Source: an uncultured Winogradskyella sp. (GTDB lineage Bacteria; Bacteroidota; Bacteroidia; Flavobacteriales; Flavobacteriaceae). From it: a stretch of 64,000 bases of DNA. The position numbers and the translations under genes were made by a program. Positions 52,235 through 61,186 of the stretch are shown piece by piece. How positions within the stretch are numbered: the stretch's first letter is position 1; each line of letters begins with the position of its first letter. Under the pieces are notes generated by a model that was not told the DNA's origin, made no database searches, and saw only the letters and a list, made by a program, of their open reading frames with translations. Location of the stretch: the NCBI RefSeq assembly GCF_947496485.1, contig NZ_CANMCZ010000001.1, forward strand, positions 801,596 to 865,595. Reading direction: 5' to 3'.

Positions 52235-53197
52235 CTATTTACCTAGCAAAAAAGTAAGTGGTTGGTCTAATCTTTTATTCCATGAGTTTTCTGAATGATC
52301 AGTACCTTCAAAAAATAAATTCATAGCTTCTTGTTCTGTATATCCTTTTGTTTTTAGGATTTTATCTATTCTAGGTGCATATTGTGGGTAATGTTGATCT
52401 AGAGTTTTATTACCATAATCAAAATACAATTTATGATTTCCAGATTTTGGTAAATTGGCTTCCATATAATTGAAAATAGCTTCTGGATATGGGTTGTTTG
52501 GGCTTGGCATGGCACCAACCCAGTGAGTCGATACACAACCTGCACCTCCAAAAACTTCTGGATATTCAGAAATAGCATACATAGACATTAAACCACCCAT
52601 ACTTGAGCCCATAACGAATGTGCTTTCTTTATCAGTATGCACAGAATACTGATTATCAATTACTGGTTTTAATTCTTCAACTAAAAATTTAAGATACTCA
52701 TCACCTTTTAAATTAGTATTTAAATTATTCTGTTTTGCCATCTCCATTAAATTAGCTTTAACGTCCTTATCGATAAAATCCATGGCTTTTTCAGGAAATA
52801 AATCGAGCCAACGTATTTGCGGAATATTATGAATACCTACAACTATAAAGTCTTTCACTTTTCCTTCTCTATTGAGTTTTGTTGCCCAATCATCTACTTT
52901 CCATTCTTGCTTATTCCATGTTGTTGTGGAGTCAAATAAATTCTGTCCATCATGCATATAGAGTACACTATATTTTTTGTCTTTTGAATAGCTTTCTGGT
53001 AACCAAACATCTACTGATCTTGGTGTAATATACTTTGATGGAAAACTATCTACTCTGTATAAACTCCCACTAGCTAAAACTGCTTTTTCTAATTTTAGAA
53101 ATTCAATTTTAGTACTAAATCCTAAATTTTTAAACTGATTTTTTTTACTAGAAAGTATAAACAAAAAAGCGAATACAATTATTATTAGATTTTTCAT
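52235..53197 (-). CDS. secreted esterase of the CE1/esterase-D type
   Basis: 320 residues with an N-terminal hydrophobic signal and the alpha/beta-hydrolase core SVDVWLPESY, YMHDGQNLFD near 82, and the nucleophile elbow VMGSSMGGLMSMYAI near 194; FEGTDHSENSWN near 300 carries the catalytic His. Similar esterases cleave acyl or feruloyl groups from glycans. Within a maltose locus its substrate is not obvious; acetylated starch or a conjugated sugar are options. It overlaps nothing but is 3 bp from the SusA-like gene, so is surely cotranscribed. Confidence 0.82.
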   Translation of the reverse strand: MKNLIIIVFAFLFILSSKKNQFKNLGFSTKIEFLKLEKAVLASGSLYRVDSFPSKYITPRSVDVWLPESYSKDKKYSVLYMHDGQNLFDSTTTWNKQEWKVDDWATKLNREGKVKDFIVVGIHNIPQIRWLDLFPEKAMDFIDKDVKANLMEMAKQNNLNTNLKGDEYLKFLVEELKPVIDNQYSVHTDKESTFVMGSSMGGLMSMYAISEYPEVFGGAGCVSTHWVGAMPSPNNPYPEAIFNYMEANLPKSGNHKLYFDYGNKTLDQHYPQYAPRIDKILKTKGYTEQEAMNLFFEGTDHSENSWNKRLDQPLTFLLGK

Positions 53198-53199
53198 AG

Positions 53200-55161
53200 T
53201 TATAGTTTAGTGGTTAAAATTGTAACCCCCTTGGTTTTTAATTCTATAACATCTCCCCAAAGTTTGGTTTGTTCAGTAATGATGTTCTTTAGTGTTTTTC
53301 CTTTTAGACCCATTTCCTCTTGGTAATTCAGATCAATAGTTATGATGTCTTCATTCTTATTTAAGATTAAAACAACAGTTTCATCTTCAAAAGTTCTGTA
53401 CATGAAATATGTACCAACAAAGGGTGCAAAATGTGTTGTTTTACCTTCGTGAATGGCTTTACTATTCTTTCTATAATTAAAGAGTTTTTTTATGAAAGAT
53501 TGCATCTCTTTTTGATCTTCAGTTAAGCCATCACCAGTAAACGCATTAACTGCATCACCTTCCCAACCTCCAGGAAAATCTGTACGAATTAATCCGTGGT
53601 CACCTGGTTTAGCAAAGTCATTCATTAAAATTTCGGTTCCGTAATACATTTGCATAATTCTAGGCATCATAGCATAAGTTGCCATTGCCATTTTTGTGTT
53701 GGTGATATCACCTTCCATTTGTGTAAAAATTCGACTCATATCATGGTTTCCTTCAAAAACCATAATATCTTTTGGACTCGCATAATGAAAATCGTTAGCA
53801 AGCCCTTCATAAATTTTCACCAAACCTTTATCCCAAGATTCTTTTTCTTTTATTCCATCTACTACTTTTTGTTGCATGGCAAAATCCATAGCAGATTTTA
53901 AATTAGAATCATAGCCATCTCTATTATTAGCTCCTTCTTGCCAATAACCAATAAGCAATGGGTTGTAACTCCATTCTTCACCAACTATACTAAAATTAGG
54001 ATATTCGTTCATAATTGCACCAGCCCAATCACTCATAAAATCTTTATCTGGATAAGGATAGGTGTCTTGTCTAATACCGCCTAACTGTGCCGTTTCTATC
54101 CACCATATACTATTTTGAATAATATACTGAGCCATAAACGGGTTACGTTGGTTTAAGTCTGGCATAGCTGCTACAAACCAACCTTCATTATTTCCTTTTC
54201 TATCAGCTTCGGAAGCATAGATATCTTGATTTGTTGTACGTCTATGATTAGAGTTTATGGTATATGAGTTATTCCAATTGTCTTTATTCCTTTCGAAATT
54301 CTCTTGAAGATTTACCCAGTCTTTAAACGGTAAATCTTTCATCCACCAATGCTCTAAGCCACAATGATTAGCTACTTGATCCATAACTAATTTCATGCCT
54401 TTTTCCTTAAGTTTAGCTGAAAGTGTTTTATAGTCTTGTAAGGTTCCGAAACGAGGATCAATTTCATACAAATCCGTAATTGCATAACCATGATACGATC
54501 CTTGAGGCATGTCATTTGTCAACAATGGTTGAGGCCAAACTACTGTGAATCCTAAATCATGGATATAATCTATATGATTTGTTACTCCTATTATATCTCC
54601 ACCATGCCTGGCATAATCATTATTTCGATCTGTGGTTTGCTCTAGCATTTTTGGTTGCCCTTCAATACCTAATGGTGTATCATTAGTTGTAACTCCATTT
54701 ACAAAACGATCTGGTGTAATTAAATAAATAGCATCAGAACTGTCGAAACCGACATAGTCTTCAGAAGATCTAACACGCTCTTTTAGCTCGTATGTTTGAA
54801 CTAATTCTGAATCATCTTTGAACTTAAAACTTATATTAAATTTACCGGCTTTTACATTTTCAGAAACTTCTAAATCTAAGAATAAATAATTAGGACTATC
54901 TGCTTTGTGAACTTTAACTAAACTTACTCCAGCATATGAAATTTTTGGTGTTGCGCTACCGACATTTGGATGTTTCACTAAAAGTTGAAGGTTCTGATTT
55001 TTAAAACCTATCCACCAATATGGTGGTTCTACTTTATCAATATCATTAGACTCTACAACGGGTTGATCAGAAACTGAATCTATTTCACTACTTGCCGTAT
55101 CCTTGCAAGATGACACTAAAATTAATAGGCATATTGAAAGACTTCTTATTATGTTTTTCAT
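53200..55161 (-). CDS. GH13 cyclomaltodextrinase/neopullulanase-type lipoprotein (SusA-like)
   Basis: 653 residues, lipoprotein signal LLILVSSC (Cys near 19). Residues about 45-130 form a cyclomaltodextrinase N-terminal domain (VEPPYWWIGFKNQNLQLLVKHPNV), followed by the GH13 barrel: LVMDQVANHCG (I), LGGIRQDTYPYPD (II), FSIVGEEWS (III), FEGNHDMSR (IV). Region II has the Arg-x-Asp nucleophile. It opens cyclic or short maltodextrins. It begins 42 bp after the GH65 gene. SusA in Bacteroides is the closest functional analogue. Confidence 0.9.
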   Translation of the reverse strand: MKNIIRSLSICLLILVSSCKDTASSEIDSVSDQPVVESNDIDKVEPPYWWIGFKNQNLQLLVKHPNVGSATPKISYAGVSLVKVHKADSPNYLFLDLEVSENVKAGKFNISFKFKDDSELVQTYELKERVRSSEDYVGFDSSDAIYLITPDRFVNGVTTNDTPLGIEGQPKMLEQTTDRNNDYARHGGDIIGVTNHIDYIHDLGFTVVWPQPLLTNDMPQGSYHGYAITDLYEIDPRFGTLQDYKTLSAKLKEKGMKLVMDQVANHCGLEHWWMKDLPFKDWVNLQENFERNKDNWNNSYTINSNHRRTTNQDIYASEADRKGNNEGWFVAAMPDLNQRNPFMAQYIIQNSIWWIETAQLGGIRQDTYPYPDKDFMSDWAGAIMNEYPNFSIVGEEWSYNPLLIGYWQEGANNRDGYDSNLKSAMDFAMQQKVVDGIKEKESWDKGLVKIYEGLANDFHYASPKDIMVFEGNHDMSRIFTQMEGDITNTKMAMATYAMMPRIMQMYYGTEILMNDFAKPGDHGLIRTDFPGGWEGDAVNAFTGDGLTEDQKEMQSFIKKLFNYRKNSKAIHEGKTTHFAPFVGTYFMYRTFEDETVVLILNKNEDIITIDLNYQEEMGLKGKTLKNIITEQTKLWGDVIELKTKGVTILTTKL

Positions 55162-55203
55162 ACTTCTAATTTTTATGTTCTTGACTTAGGGCTACAATAT
55201 TTG

Positions 55204-57510
55204 TTATACTCTCACCAAACTATCTGGTGAAATTGTTACGGATTCTCCATTTACTAAAATTTGTAATTCAGTATCTCCTTCTAATTCAAACTGAGTTTCA
55301 TTTTGATTCACACTAACTTTTAAAATCTGATTTCTAAAGTTGACTTTGAATGAATAGGCTTCCCATTGTTGAGGAATTTTAGGCTCAAAAGTTAAGGTGT
55401 CATTTTTAACACGCATACCACCAAAACCTTCAACAATACTCATCCAAGTACCTGCCATTGAAGTAATATGTAAACCTTCATGCACTTCGTGGTTATAATC
55501 ATCCAAATCTAATCTAGATGTTCTTAAATAGAAGGTATAAGCTTGTTCCATTCTATCTAGCTTTGCTGCTTGAATACTATGTACACAAGGAGATAATGAG
55601 CTTTCATGCACTGTAAATGGCTCATAAAAGTCGAAATGACGCTCTAATTCTTCAGTTGTAAATTGGTCTTCAAAGAAGTACATGCCTTGAAGTGTGTCAG
55701 CTTGCTTAATATAAGGTGAACGCAATATTCTATCCCAACTCCATTTTTGGTTGATTGGTCTTTGAGATTTATCTAAATCTGCAACGGTTATTAACTCTTT
55801 ATCTAAGAAACCATCTTGTTGCAAATAGACATTGTACTTTTCTGAATAAGGAAAATACATGTTATCTGCCACTTTTTTCCAATGTGCTAATTCTTCGTGA
55901 GAGATCTTTGTTTTGCCAGATATTCTTCTATAATCTTCTTCAAAACCCTCTTTTACTTTTTCTATATTTTCTAATGCATAGTTAATACACCATTGTGCAA
56001 TGTAGTTTGTATACCAATTGTTATTAATGTTATTTTCATACTCATTCGGTCCCGTAACACCAAGAATTACATATTTATTCTTATCTGTTGAAAATGTTGC
56101 TCTCTGGTGCCAAAAACGTGCAATACCAATTAGTACTTCTAAACCCATTTCTGGTATATAACTATAATCACCAGTGTATCTGTAATAATTAAAAATAGCA
56201 AAAGCAATAGCTCCATTTCTATGAATTTCTTCAAAGGTTATTTCCCATTCGTTATGGCATTCTTCACCATTCATGGTTACCATAGGGTATAATGCAGCAC
56301 CATTCTTAAACCCAAGTTTTTGGGCATTTTCAATGGCTTTTTCTAAATGCCTATATCTGTAAGTTAGAAGTGTTCTTGCCACACTTTGGTCTTTTGTAGC
56401 CATATAAAATGGAATACAATAGGCTTCAGTATCCCAGTAGGTACTTCCTCCATATTTTTCACCTGTAAATCCTTTTGGCCCTATATTTAAAGTGGCATCT
56501 GTACCTAAATAAGTTTGGTTTAAATGAAAAATATTAAAACGAATACCTTGTTGTGCTTTTACATCTCCATCTATAGTGATGTCTGACATATCCCAGATTT
56601 TTGCCCAAGCATTTTTCTGATTTTCTAGCAATTTAGAAAAGCTAAGTTTTGTCGCTTTTTCTAATACTGACTTCGCTTCATTGACAAAATTATTTTTATC
56701 GTGGTTTCTATCAGCCAAATAACCACCAAACTTATGTATCGTATAAACTTCATTTTGTTTTACATTGTGACGATAACTAAACGACGCATAATTTGCATCT
56801 GCTTTTATGTTTGGTTCAATGATAACAGATTTTCCATCTATAAATACTTGAGACTCCATGAAGGTGCACGTATAGAAATCTGTCTTCATCGTTTTAGCCT
56901 GAATAAATGCTTGGTTGTTTTCGTGGCTTACACTCAATGTATCCCAAAACTTATCATCCCAATTGGTATCTTCATTAGTTATACCGGAATCTAAATAGGG
57001 TTGAAATGTAATCTCAGCATCAGTATTTAATGGCTTAATATTAAAATCAATTGCCCCTACTTCATCAATATCTAAACTTAAAAAACGCTTGGTACTTATC
57101 TCAACTTCAACATCATTTTGAAGTGTTGCTATAAAACTACGAGACAACCAACCTTCTTTCATGTTTAGCTCTCTACGAAAGTTTTTTACACTTTTAGAGT
57201 TGAATAAATCGAGTTGCTCGTTATTAACTAGCACATTTATTCCTATCCAATTTGGTGCATTTAAAACTTTGGCAAAATATTCTGGATAGCCATTTTTCCA
57301 CCAACCAACTCTGGTCTTGTCTGGATAATAAACACCTGCTATATAGCTTCCTTGAAATGTAGGTCCAGAATATGCTTCTTCAAAATTGGCACGTTGTCCC
57401 ATTGCACCATTACCAATACTAAATAAACTCTCAGATGCTTTAACTTGATCTGGATTAAATCCTTCCTCAATTATTGACCAAGGATTTGATATGATATAAT
57501 CTAAGTTCAT
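55204..57510 (-). CDS. GH65 maltose phosphorylase-type enzyme
   Basis: 768 residues without a signal peptide. GH65 marks are FSIGNGAMGQRANFEEAY near 30, FTGEKYGGSTYWDTEAYCIPF near 348 and the catalytic Glu in HNEWEITFEEIHRNGA near 428, plus a C-terminal beta domain. In the cytoplasm it splits maltose (or another alpha-glucobiose) with phosphate to glucose and beta-glucose 1-phosphate. The next gene, pgmB, takes that phosphate. The tail includes the usual FGGMRVKNDTLTFEP. The exact linkage preference (maltose, kojibiose, trehalose) is not decided here. Confidence 0.9.
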   Translation of the reverse strand: MNLDYIISNPWSIIEEGFNPDQVKASESLFSIGNGAMGQRANFEEAYSGPTFQGSYIAGVYYPDKTRVGWWKNGYPEYFAKVLNAPNWIGINVLVNNEQLDLFNSKSVKNFRRELNMKEGWLSRSFIATLQNDVEVEISTKRFLSLDIDEVGAIDFNIKPLNTDAEITFQPYLDSGITNEDTNWDDKFWDTLSVSHENNQAFIQAKTMKTDFYTCTFMESQVFIDGKSVIIEPNIKADANYASFSYRHNVKQNEVYTIHKFGGYLADRNHDKNNFVNEAKSVLEKATKLSFSKLLENQKNAWAKIWDMSDITIDGDVKAQQGIRFNIFHLNQTYLGTDATLNIGPKGFTGEKYGGSTYWDTEAYCIPFYMATKDQSVARTLLTYRYRHLEKAIENAQKLGFKNGAALYPMVTMNGEECHNEWEITFEEIHRNGAIAFAIFNYYRYTGDYSYIPEMGLEVLIGIARFWHQRATFSTDKNKYVILGVTGPNEYENNINNNWYTNYIAQWCINYALENIEKVKEGFEEDYRRISGKTKISHEELAHWKKVADNMYFPYSEKYNVYLQQDGFLDKELITVADLDKSQRPINQKWSWDRILRSPYIKQADTLQGMYFFEDQFTTEELERHFDFYEPFTVHESSLSPCVHSIQAAKLDRMEQAYTFYLRTSRLDLDDYNHEVHEGLHITSMAGTWMSIVEGFGGMRVKNDTLTFEPKIPQQWEAYSFKVNFRNQILKVSVNQNETQFELEGDTELQILVNGESVTISPDSLVRV

Positions 57511-57555
57511 ATTTTATATTTAATTAATGCCTTTTCTATGGTAGGCATCACATTT

Positions 57556-58212
57556 TTAATTATTAATTAATTCTTTTATAAATTCTTCTGAGATTTCTGT
57601 AAAATCTTTGAATACATATTTTGCATGTCCTAAAACGGATTTACTGCCAATACCAATAGATATCATATTAGCAACATTTGCAGCTTCTACACCAGCTACA
57701 GAATCTTCAAAAACGATGCACTGTTCTGGCTTCATGCCTAACAATTTTGCTGCTATTAAAAACACTTCAGGATCTGGTTTTGCTTTACTCACATCATTAC
57801 CATCTACTATGGCATCAAAATATTTTTTTAGATTTACACGCTCCAAAATTACCCTTGCGTTTTTACTTGCAGAACCTAGTGATATAGGTTGTTGTTTTTT
57901 GATTAATGAATTTAATACTCTTGGAACATCTGGTAATATTTCGTTACTATCCATTTCTGCGATATAACTTAAATACTCTTCGTTCTTTTTACCCATGAGC
58001 TCGATAAACTTTTCTTGCGAAATGGTCTTATTTCCCCAAGACAATATTTTTTCTAACGACTTTACTCGGCTTACACCTTTTAATTGTTCGTTTTCTTCTT
58101 CTGTAAAATCTATATCTAAACTTTTAGCTAGTCTTTGCCATGCTAAAAAATGATATTTAGCTGTGTCAACAATAACACCATCTAGATCGAATATGAATCC
58201 TTTTTTATTCAT
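57556..58212 (-). CDS. pgmB: beta-phosphoglucomutase
   Basis: 218 residues of the HAD superfamily. The motif FIFDLDGVIVDTAKYHFLAWQRLA carries the nucleophile Asp and the DTA characteristic of beta-PGM; GSASKNA near 115 and VFEDSVAGVEAA near 168 complete the HAD signature. It interconverts beta-glucose 1-phosphate and glucose 6-phosphate. It sits between the MFS transporter and GH65 genes, completing the import-phosphorolysis-mutase path. Cytoplasmic. A 6-bp hairpin ATGCCT/AGGCAT is in the gap to GH65. Confidence 0.92.
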   Translation of the reverse strand: MNKKGFIFDLDGVIVDTAKYHFLAWQRLAKSLDIDFTEEENEQLKGVSRVKSLEKILSWGNKTISQEKFIELMGKKNEEYLSYIAEMDSNEILPDVPRVLNSLIKKQQPISLGSASKNARVILERVNLKKYFDAIVDGNDVSKAKPDPEVFLIAAKLLGMKPEQCIVFEDSVAGVEAANVANMISIGIGSKSVLGHAKYVFKDFTEISEEFIKELINN

Positions 58213-58217
58213 TATTT

Positions 58218-59738
58218 TTAATTTGAAACTTTATCATGAACCCTCAAAGTTAACAGTCCTGCAAATATCATTGACACACCTCCAACAAATAATGCATAAA
58301 CAGGTTCATTATTGAAAAATTTTGAAACCATAAAACCTAGTATTGAAGCTGCAACTAATTGAGGAATTACTATAAAAAAATTGAATACTCCCATATAATA
58401 ACCCATTTTACTAGCAGGTAAAACTCCTGATAACATAGCGTAAGGAATTGATAAAATAGAAGCCCATGCTATACCAACACCAATCATTGGCAGCCATTCT
58501 AAATTTAATGCTGTTGGATTACTGATGAAATAGATTGACATTAGTCCTAATCCACCTAAAACTAAAGCTAAAAAGTGTGTGAATTTTCTACTGGTTTTTT
58601 TTGCTAAAAGTGGTAGCAAAAACGCCACTGCTGCGGCTATAATATTATAGTTGGCAAACATATTATTAACTCGGTTTGCACCGTTATTATAAGCTACAGA
58701 AGTCGTATCAACCGAATTGTATATATGCTCTGTTACGGCTGGTGTCATGTAAATCCACATTGAAAATAGTGCAAACCATGAAAAAAACTGGACCCATGCA
58801 AGCTGTTTCATTACACTAGGCATATTTTGGAAATCATTCATTATGGTTACAAATCCATTATTATTGTTTCCACCTTTTTGCATGAAGCCAGAAATAATTA
58901 AAGCCAAACCGCCAAGACCTAATAGCCCTAATGTTAAAACGTATAAATCTTTTTTGAGATCAAATCTATAAACTAGATAAGTACAAATCACACCTATCAA
59001 TAAAACAATAAAACCATTTCTTACATGTATTTTGCCATTAGAAGTGAACCAGCTTTGTGGTTTATCTTCTAACTCAAAATCATTTGATTCATTACTTTCA
59101 AATGCTTCCATTTCTTCAGGACTATACTCTTTAGACTTTAATACAGTCCATAGAACAGCAATTAAAAAAACTGCGCCACCTATATAAAATGAATATTTTA
59201 CAGAATCTGGAATAATGCCTTCTGGTGCTGTATTTGAAACTCCGTAATAGGTTAAAATATTTGGAAGTTTCGAAGCCACATATGCTCCAATCCCTATAAA
59301 AAAACTTTGCATTGCAAACCCTTTTGTAGCTTGATGATCTGGCAAATTATCTCCAACAAAAGCCCTAAACGGCTCCATTGAGACATTAATAGATGCATCC
59401 ATTATCCACAACATGCCTGCTGCAAACCACAGTACAGGTGAATTTGGCATTATAAATAAAGCTAATGACGCCAGAATAGCTCCAACTAAAAAGTAGGGCC
59501 TTCGACGTCCTAATTTTGAGTGCCAAGTTCTATCGCTAAAATAACCTATAATTGGTTGAACTATCAAACCTGTTAGCGGCGCAGCTACCCATAGAATTGG
59601 AATATCTTCAATTTCTGCTCCAAGAGTTTGAAAAATTCGACTGACATTAGCATTCTGTAGGGCAAAACCCATTTGAATTCCCAAGAAACCGAAACTCATG
59701 TTCCAAATTTCCCAAAATCCTAGTGTACGCTTTTTCAT
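58218..59738 (-). CDS. MFS sugar transporter (SLC45/GPH-like maltose carrier)
   Basis: About 506 residues from ATG 59738; an upstream in-frame start (59777) adds a hydrophobic stretch that does not fit the family. Twelve membrane helices are predicted, with LGRRRPYFLVGAI near 76 (the MFS loop 2-3 signature) and QMGFALQNANVSRIFQTLGA near 20, typical of the sucrose/maltose MFS family. It would bring maltose or maltodextrin across the inner membrane. It starts the minus-strand operon, with its own promoter at 59830-59859, and precedes pgmB by 5 bp. Confidence 0.88.
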   Translation of the reverse strand: MKKRTLGFWEIWNMSFGFLGIQMGFALQNANVSRIFQTLGAEIEDIPILWVAAPLTGLIVQPIIGYFSDRTWHSKLGRRRPYFLVGAILASLALFIMPNSPVLWFAAGMLWIMDASINVSMEPFRAFVGDNLPDHQATKGFAMQSFFIGIGAYVASKLPNILTYYGVSNTAPEGIIPDSVKYSFYIGGAVFLIAVLWTVLKSKEYSPEEMEAFESNESNDFELEDKPQSWFTSNGKIHVRNGFIVLLIGVICTYLVYRFDLKKDLYVLTLGLLGLGGLALIISGFMQKGGNNNNGFVTIMNDFQNMPSVMKQLAWVQFFSWFALFSMWIYMTPAVTEHIYNSVDTTSVAYNNGANRVNNMFANYNIIAAAVAFLLPLLAKKTSRKFTHFLALVLGGLGLMSIYFISNPTALNLEWLPMIGVGIAWASILSIPYAMLSGVLPASKMGYYMGVFNFFIVIPQLVAASILGFMVSKFFNNEPVYALFVGGVSMIFAGLLTLRVHDKVSN

Positions 59739-59798
59739 GAAATAGTATGTTATGATTAATACTATTCTAATAAGCAATGCTTATCAAAACTTATTTGT

Positions 59799-59814
59799 AG
59801 AAGTGAAAATATAA
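59799..59814 (+). repeat. 16-bp direct repeat shared with the susC leader
   Basis: AGAAGTGAAAATATAA, identical to 61136-61151. Here it lies on the plus strand between the MFS gene and its promoter, so it is reversed relative to the MFS transcript. Confidence 0.5.
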
Positions 59815-59829
59815 GTTTCGAATAAGTGT

Positions 59830-59859
59830 CAAAGATATATAAAGATTTTAATGTGGCAA
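59830..59859 (-). promoter_or_regulatory. promoter of the maltose operon (MFS to GH97)
   Basis: On the minus strand, TTG (59859-59857), 19 bp, then TATCTTTG (59837-59830), an exact match to the Bacteroidota boxes. It leaves an untranslated leader of about 85 bases before the MFS ATG. Confidence 0.65.
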
Positions 59860-59869
59860 TGATAAATTT

Positions 59870-60916
59870 TTATTTAGTAGATTCTCGTTCAACTAAATCT
59901 GTTGGAATAACAACTGTCTGAAACTGTTCTTCTTCAGTATCAAATTCAGTTTCAATTTTATCAATTAAGAGATCTGCTGCCTTTTCTCCCATTTGCTGAG
60001 CATGCTGACTCACAGTAGTCAGACTAGGTGTTGCATGTTTAGAAAGTACTCCATCAGTAAATCCAATTACCTGTATATCATTTGGGACACTCAATCCTAA
60101 TTTCCTTGCTACTTTCATTGCCGATAGCGCATACAATTCATTAACTGCAAATACACCATCTATTTTTTTATTAGACTTAAAAAGTTGCTCAATTTCAGCC
60201 TCAAGAGTTTCTAAATGAACCTCATAATCCAATGTATCATCCATCTTAAGTATTAAATCCGCCTCAGGTGTTATTCTATTTTCATGTAAAGCTTCCAAAT
60301 AGCCTTGTGTTCGCAGCTTACCAACACTGACATAATCCTTAGTGGTGATTAGCGCAATGGATTTGCACTTGTTAGCTATTAATTTTTCTACTGCATTTTT
60401 GGCTCCTTTAAAGTCATCAACAATAACTTTATCGCACTTTATATCAGACACGACTCTATCAAACATTACAATAGGCATTCCTTGACTCATTGTTTCATTA
60501 AAGTGATGATAATCTTGCTGCTGCAATGTTTCTTTAGACATGGAAAGAATAAAGCCATCTATACTGCCATTAGCTAGCATTTCCATATTTATAACCTCCT
60601 TAGAAAAAGATTCATTTGACAAACCAATAATAACATTATAACCTCTTTTATTTGCCACTAATTCAACACCTCTAATTACTTTAGAAAAAAAGTGATGTAC
60701 TATTTCGGGAATAATAATACCAATAGTGTTTGTTTTTCGATTTTTTAAACTAAGAGCAATATTATTTGGACGATAGTTATAAAGCTTAGCAAAAGCCTGA
60801 ACTTTCTGAATGGTATCAGCACTTATCTCTTTGCTATTCTTAAGAGCTTTTGATACTGTAGAAATAGAAACATCTAATTCTCTAGCGATTTGCTTTAAGG
60901 TTATTTTCCGTTTCAT
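59870..60916 (-). CDS. LacI-family transcriptional regulator
   Basis: 348 residues: N-terminal HTH (TLKQIARELDVSISTVSKALKN, residues 5-26), hinge, and a periplasmic-binding-like effector domain (NTIGIIIPEIVHHFFSKVIRGVE near 62, VIGFTDGVLSKHATPSLTTV near 290). Position next to the maltose operon and divergent susC-like gene makes it the likely sugar-sensing regulator. A palindrome with central CG that fits LacI binding is at 61061-61078. Whether it activates or represses cannot be told directly, but the operator position points toward activation of susC. Confidence 0.9.
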   Translation of the reverse strand: MKRKITLKQIARELDVSISTVSKALKNSKEISADTIQKVQAFAKLYNYRPNNIALSLKNRKTNTIGIIIPEIVHHFFSKVIRGVELVANKRGYNVIIGLSNESFSKEVINMEMLANGSIDGFILSMSKETLQQQDYHHFNETMSQGMPIVMFDRVVSDIKCDKVIVDDFKGAKNAVEKLIANKCKSIALITTKDYVSVGKLRTQGYLEALHENRITPEADLILKMDDTLDYEVHLETLEAEIEQLFKSNKKIDGVFAVNELYALSAMKVARKLGLSVPNDIQVIGFTDGVLSKHATPSLTTVSQHAQQMGEKAADLLIDKIETEFDTEEEQFQTVVIPTDLVERESTK

Positions 60917-61060
60917 TTTTGCGCTATTTTTAGGCGAATATAGTTCAAAAAAAAGTTTATCTAAATTATTGAATTCTCAATTTTAACATCCTATCGGTAT
61001 CAAACTCCTATTTTTTTTATTATTTTCCTAATAAAACCCTGTTTTTGAGAAAGTTTTTAA

Positions 61061-61078
61061 CACGCAAACGTTTTCGTG
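61061..61078. promoter_or_regulatory. candidate LacI-type operator
   Basis: CACGCAAACGTTTTCGTG is an 18-bp palindrome with one mismatched pair and a central CG within AAACGTTT, the usual LacI-family pattern. It lies about 45 bp upstream of the nearest -7 candidate for susC, a place typical for activation. Confidence 0.65.
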
Positions 61079-61135
61079 ACTTATGTCATATTTTTTAACA
61101 CTCATATAACGCTAATTTTACATAGATTTATCGCA

Positions 61136-61151
61136 AGAAGTGAAAATATAA
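61136..61151 (+). repeat. 16-bp direct repeat in the susC leader
   Basis: AGAAGTGAAAATATAA, identical to 59799-59814 near the MFS promoter. It lies 35 bp before the susC-like ATG, in the predicted untranslated leader. Confidence 0.5.
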
Positions 61152-61186
61152 ATCAATTAACTAAGCAATTAACTTAAAAACATTGT

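Larger units (their letters stand above)
60917..61186. other. divergent regulatory gap between the LacI-type gene and susC-like gene
   Basis: 270 bp without genes. It contains the palindrome at 61061-61078, two weak -7 candidates for susC (TAATTTTA at 61113-61120 and TAGATTTA at 61123-61130), and the 16-bp repeat at 61136-61151. I see no exact -33/-7 pair for either direction. Confidence 0.5.

Noticed and set aside
44064-60916. Complete Sus locus with SusD, SusE and SusF in this window
   Set aside because: Only the susC-like gene is reached on the plus strand before the window ends; no SusD-like protein is present in the visible sequence.
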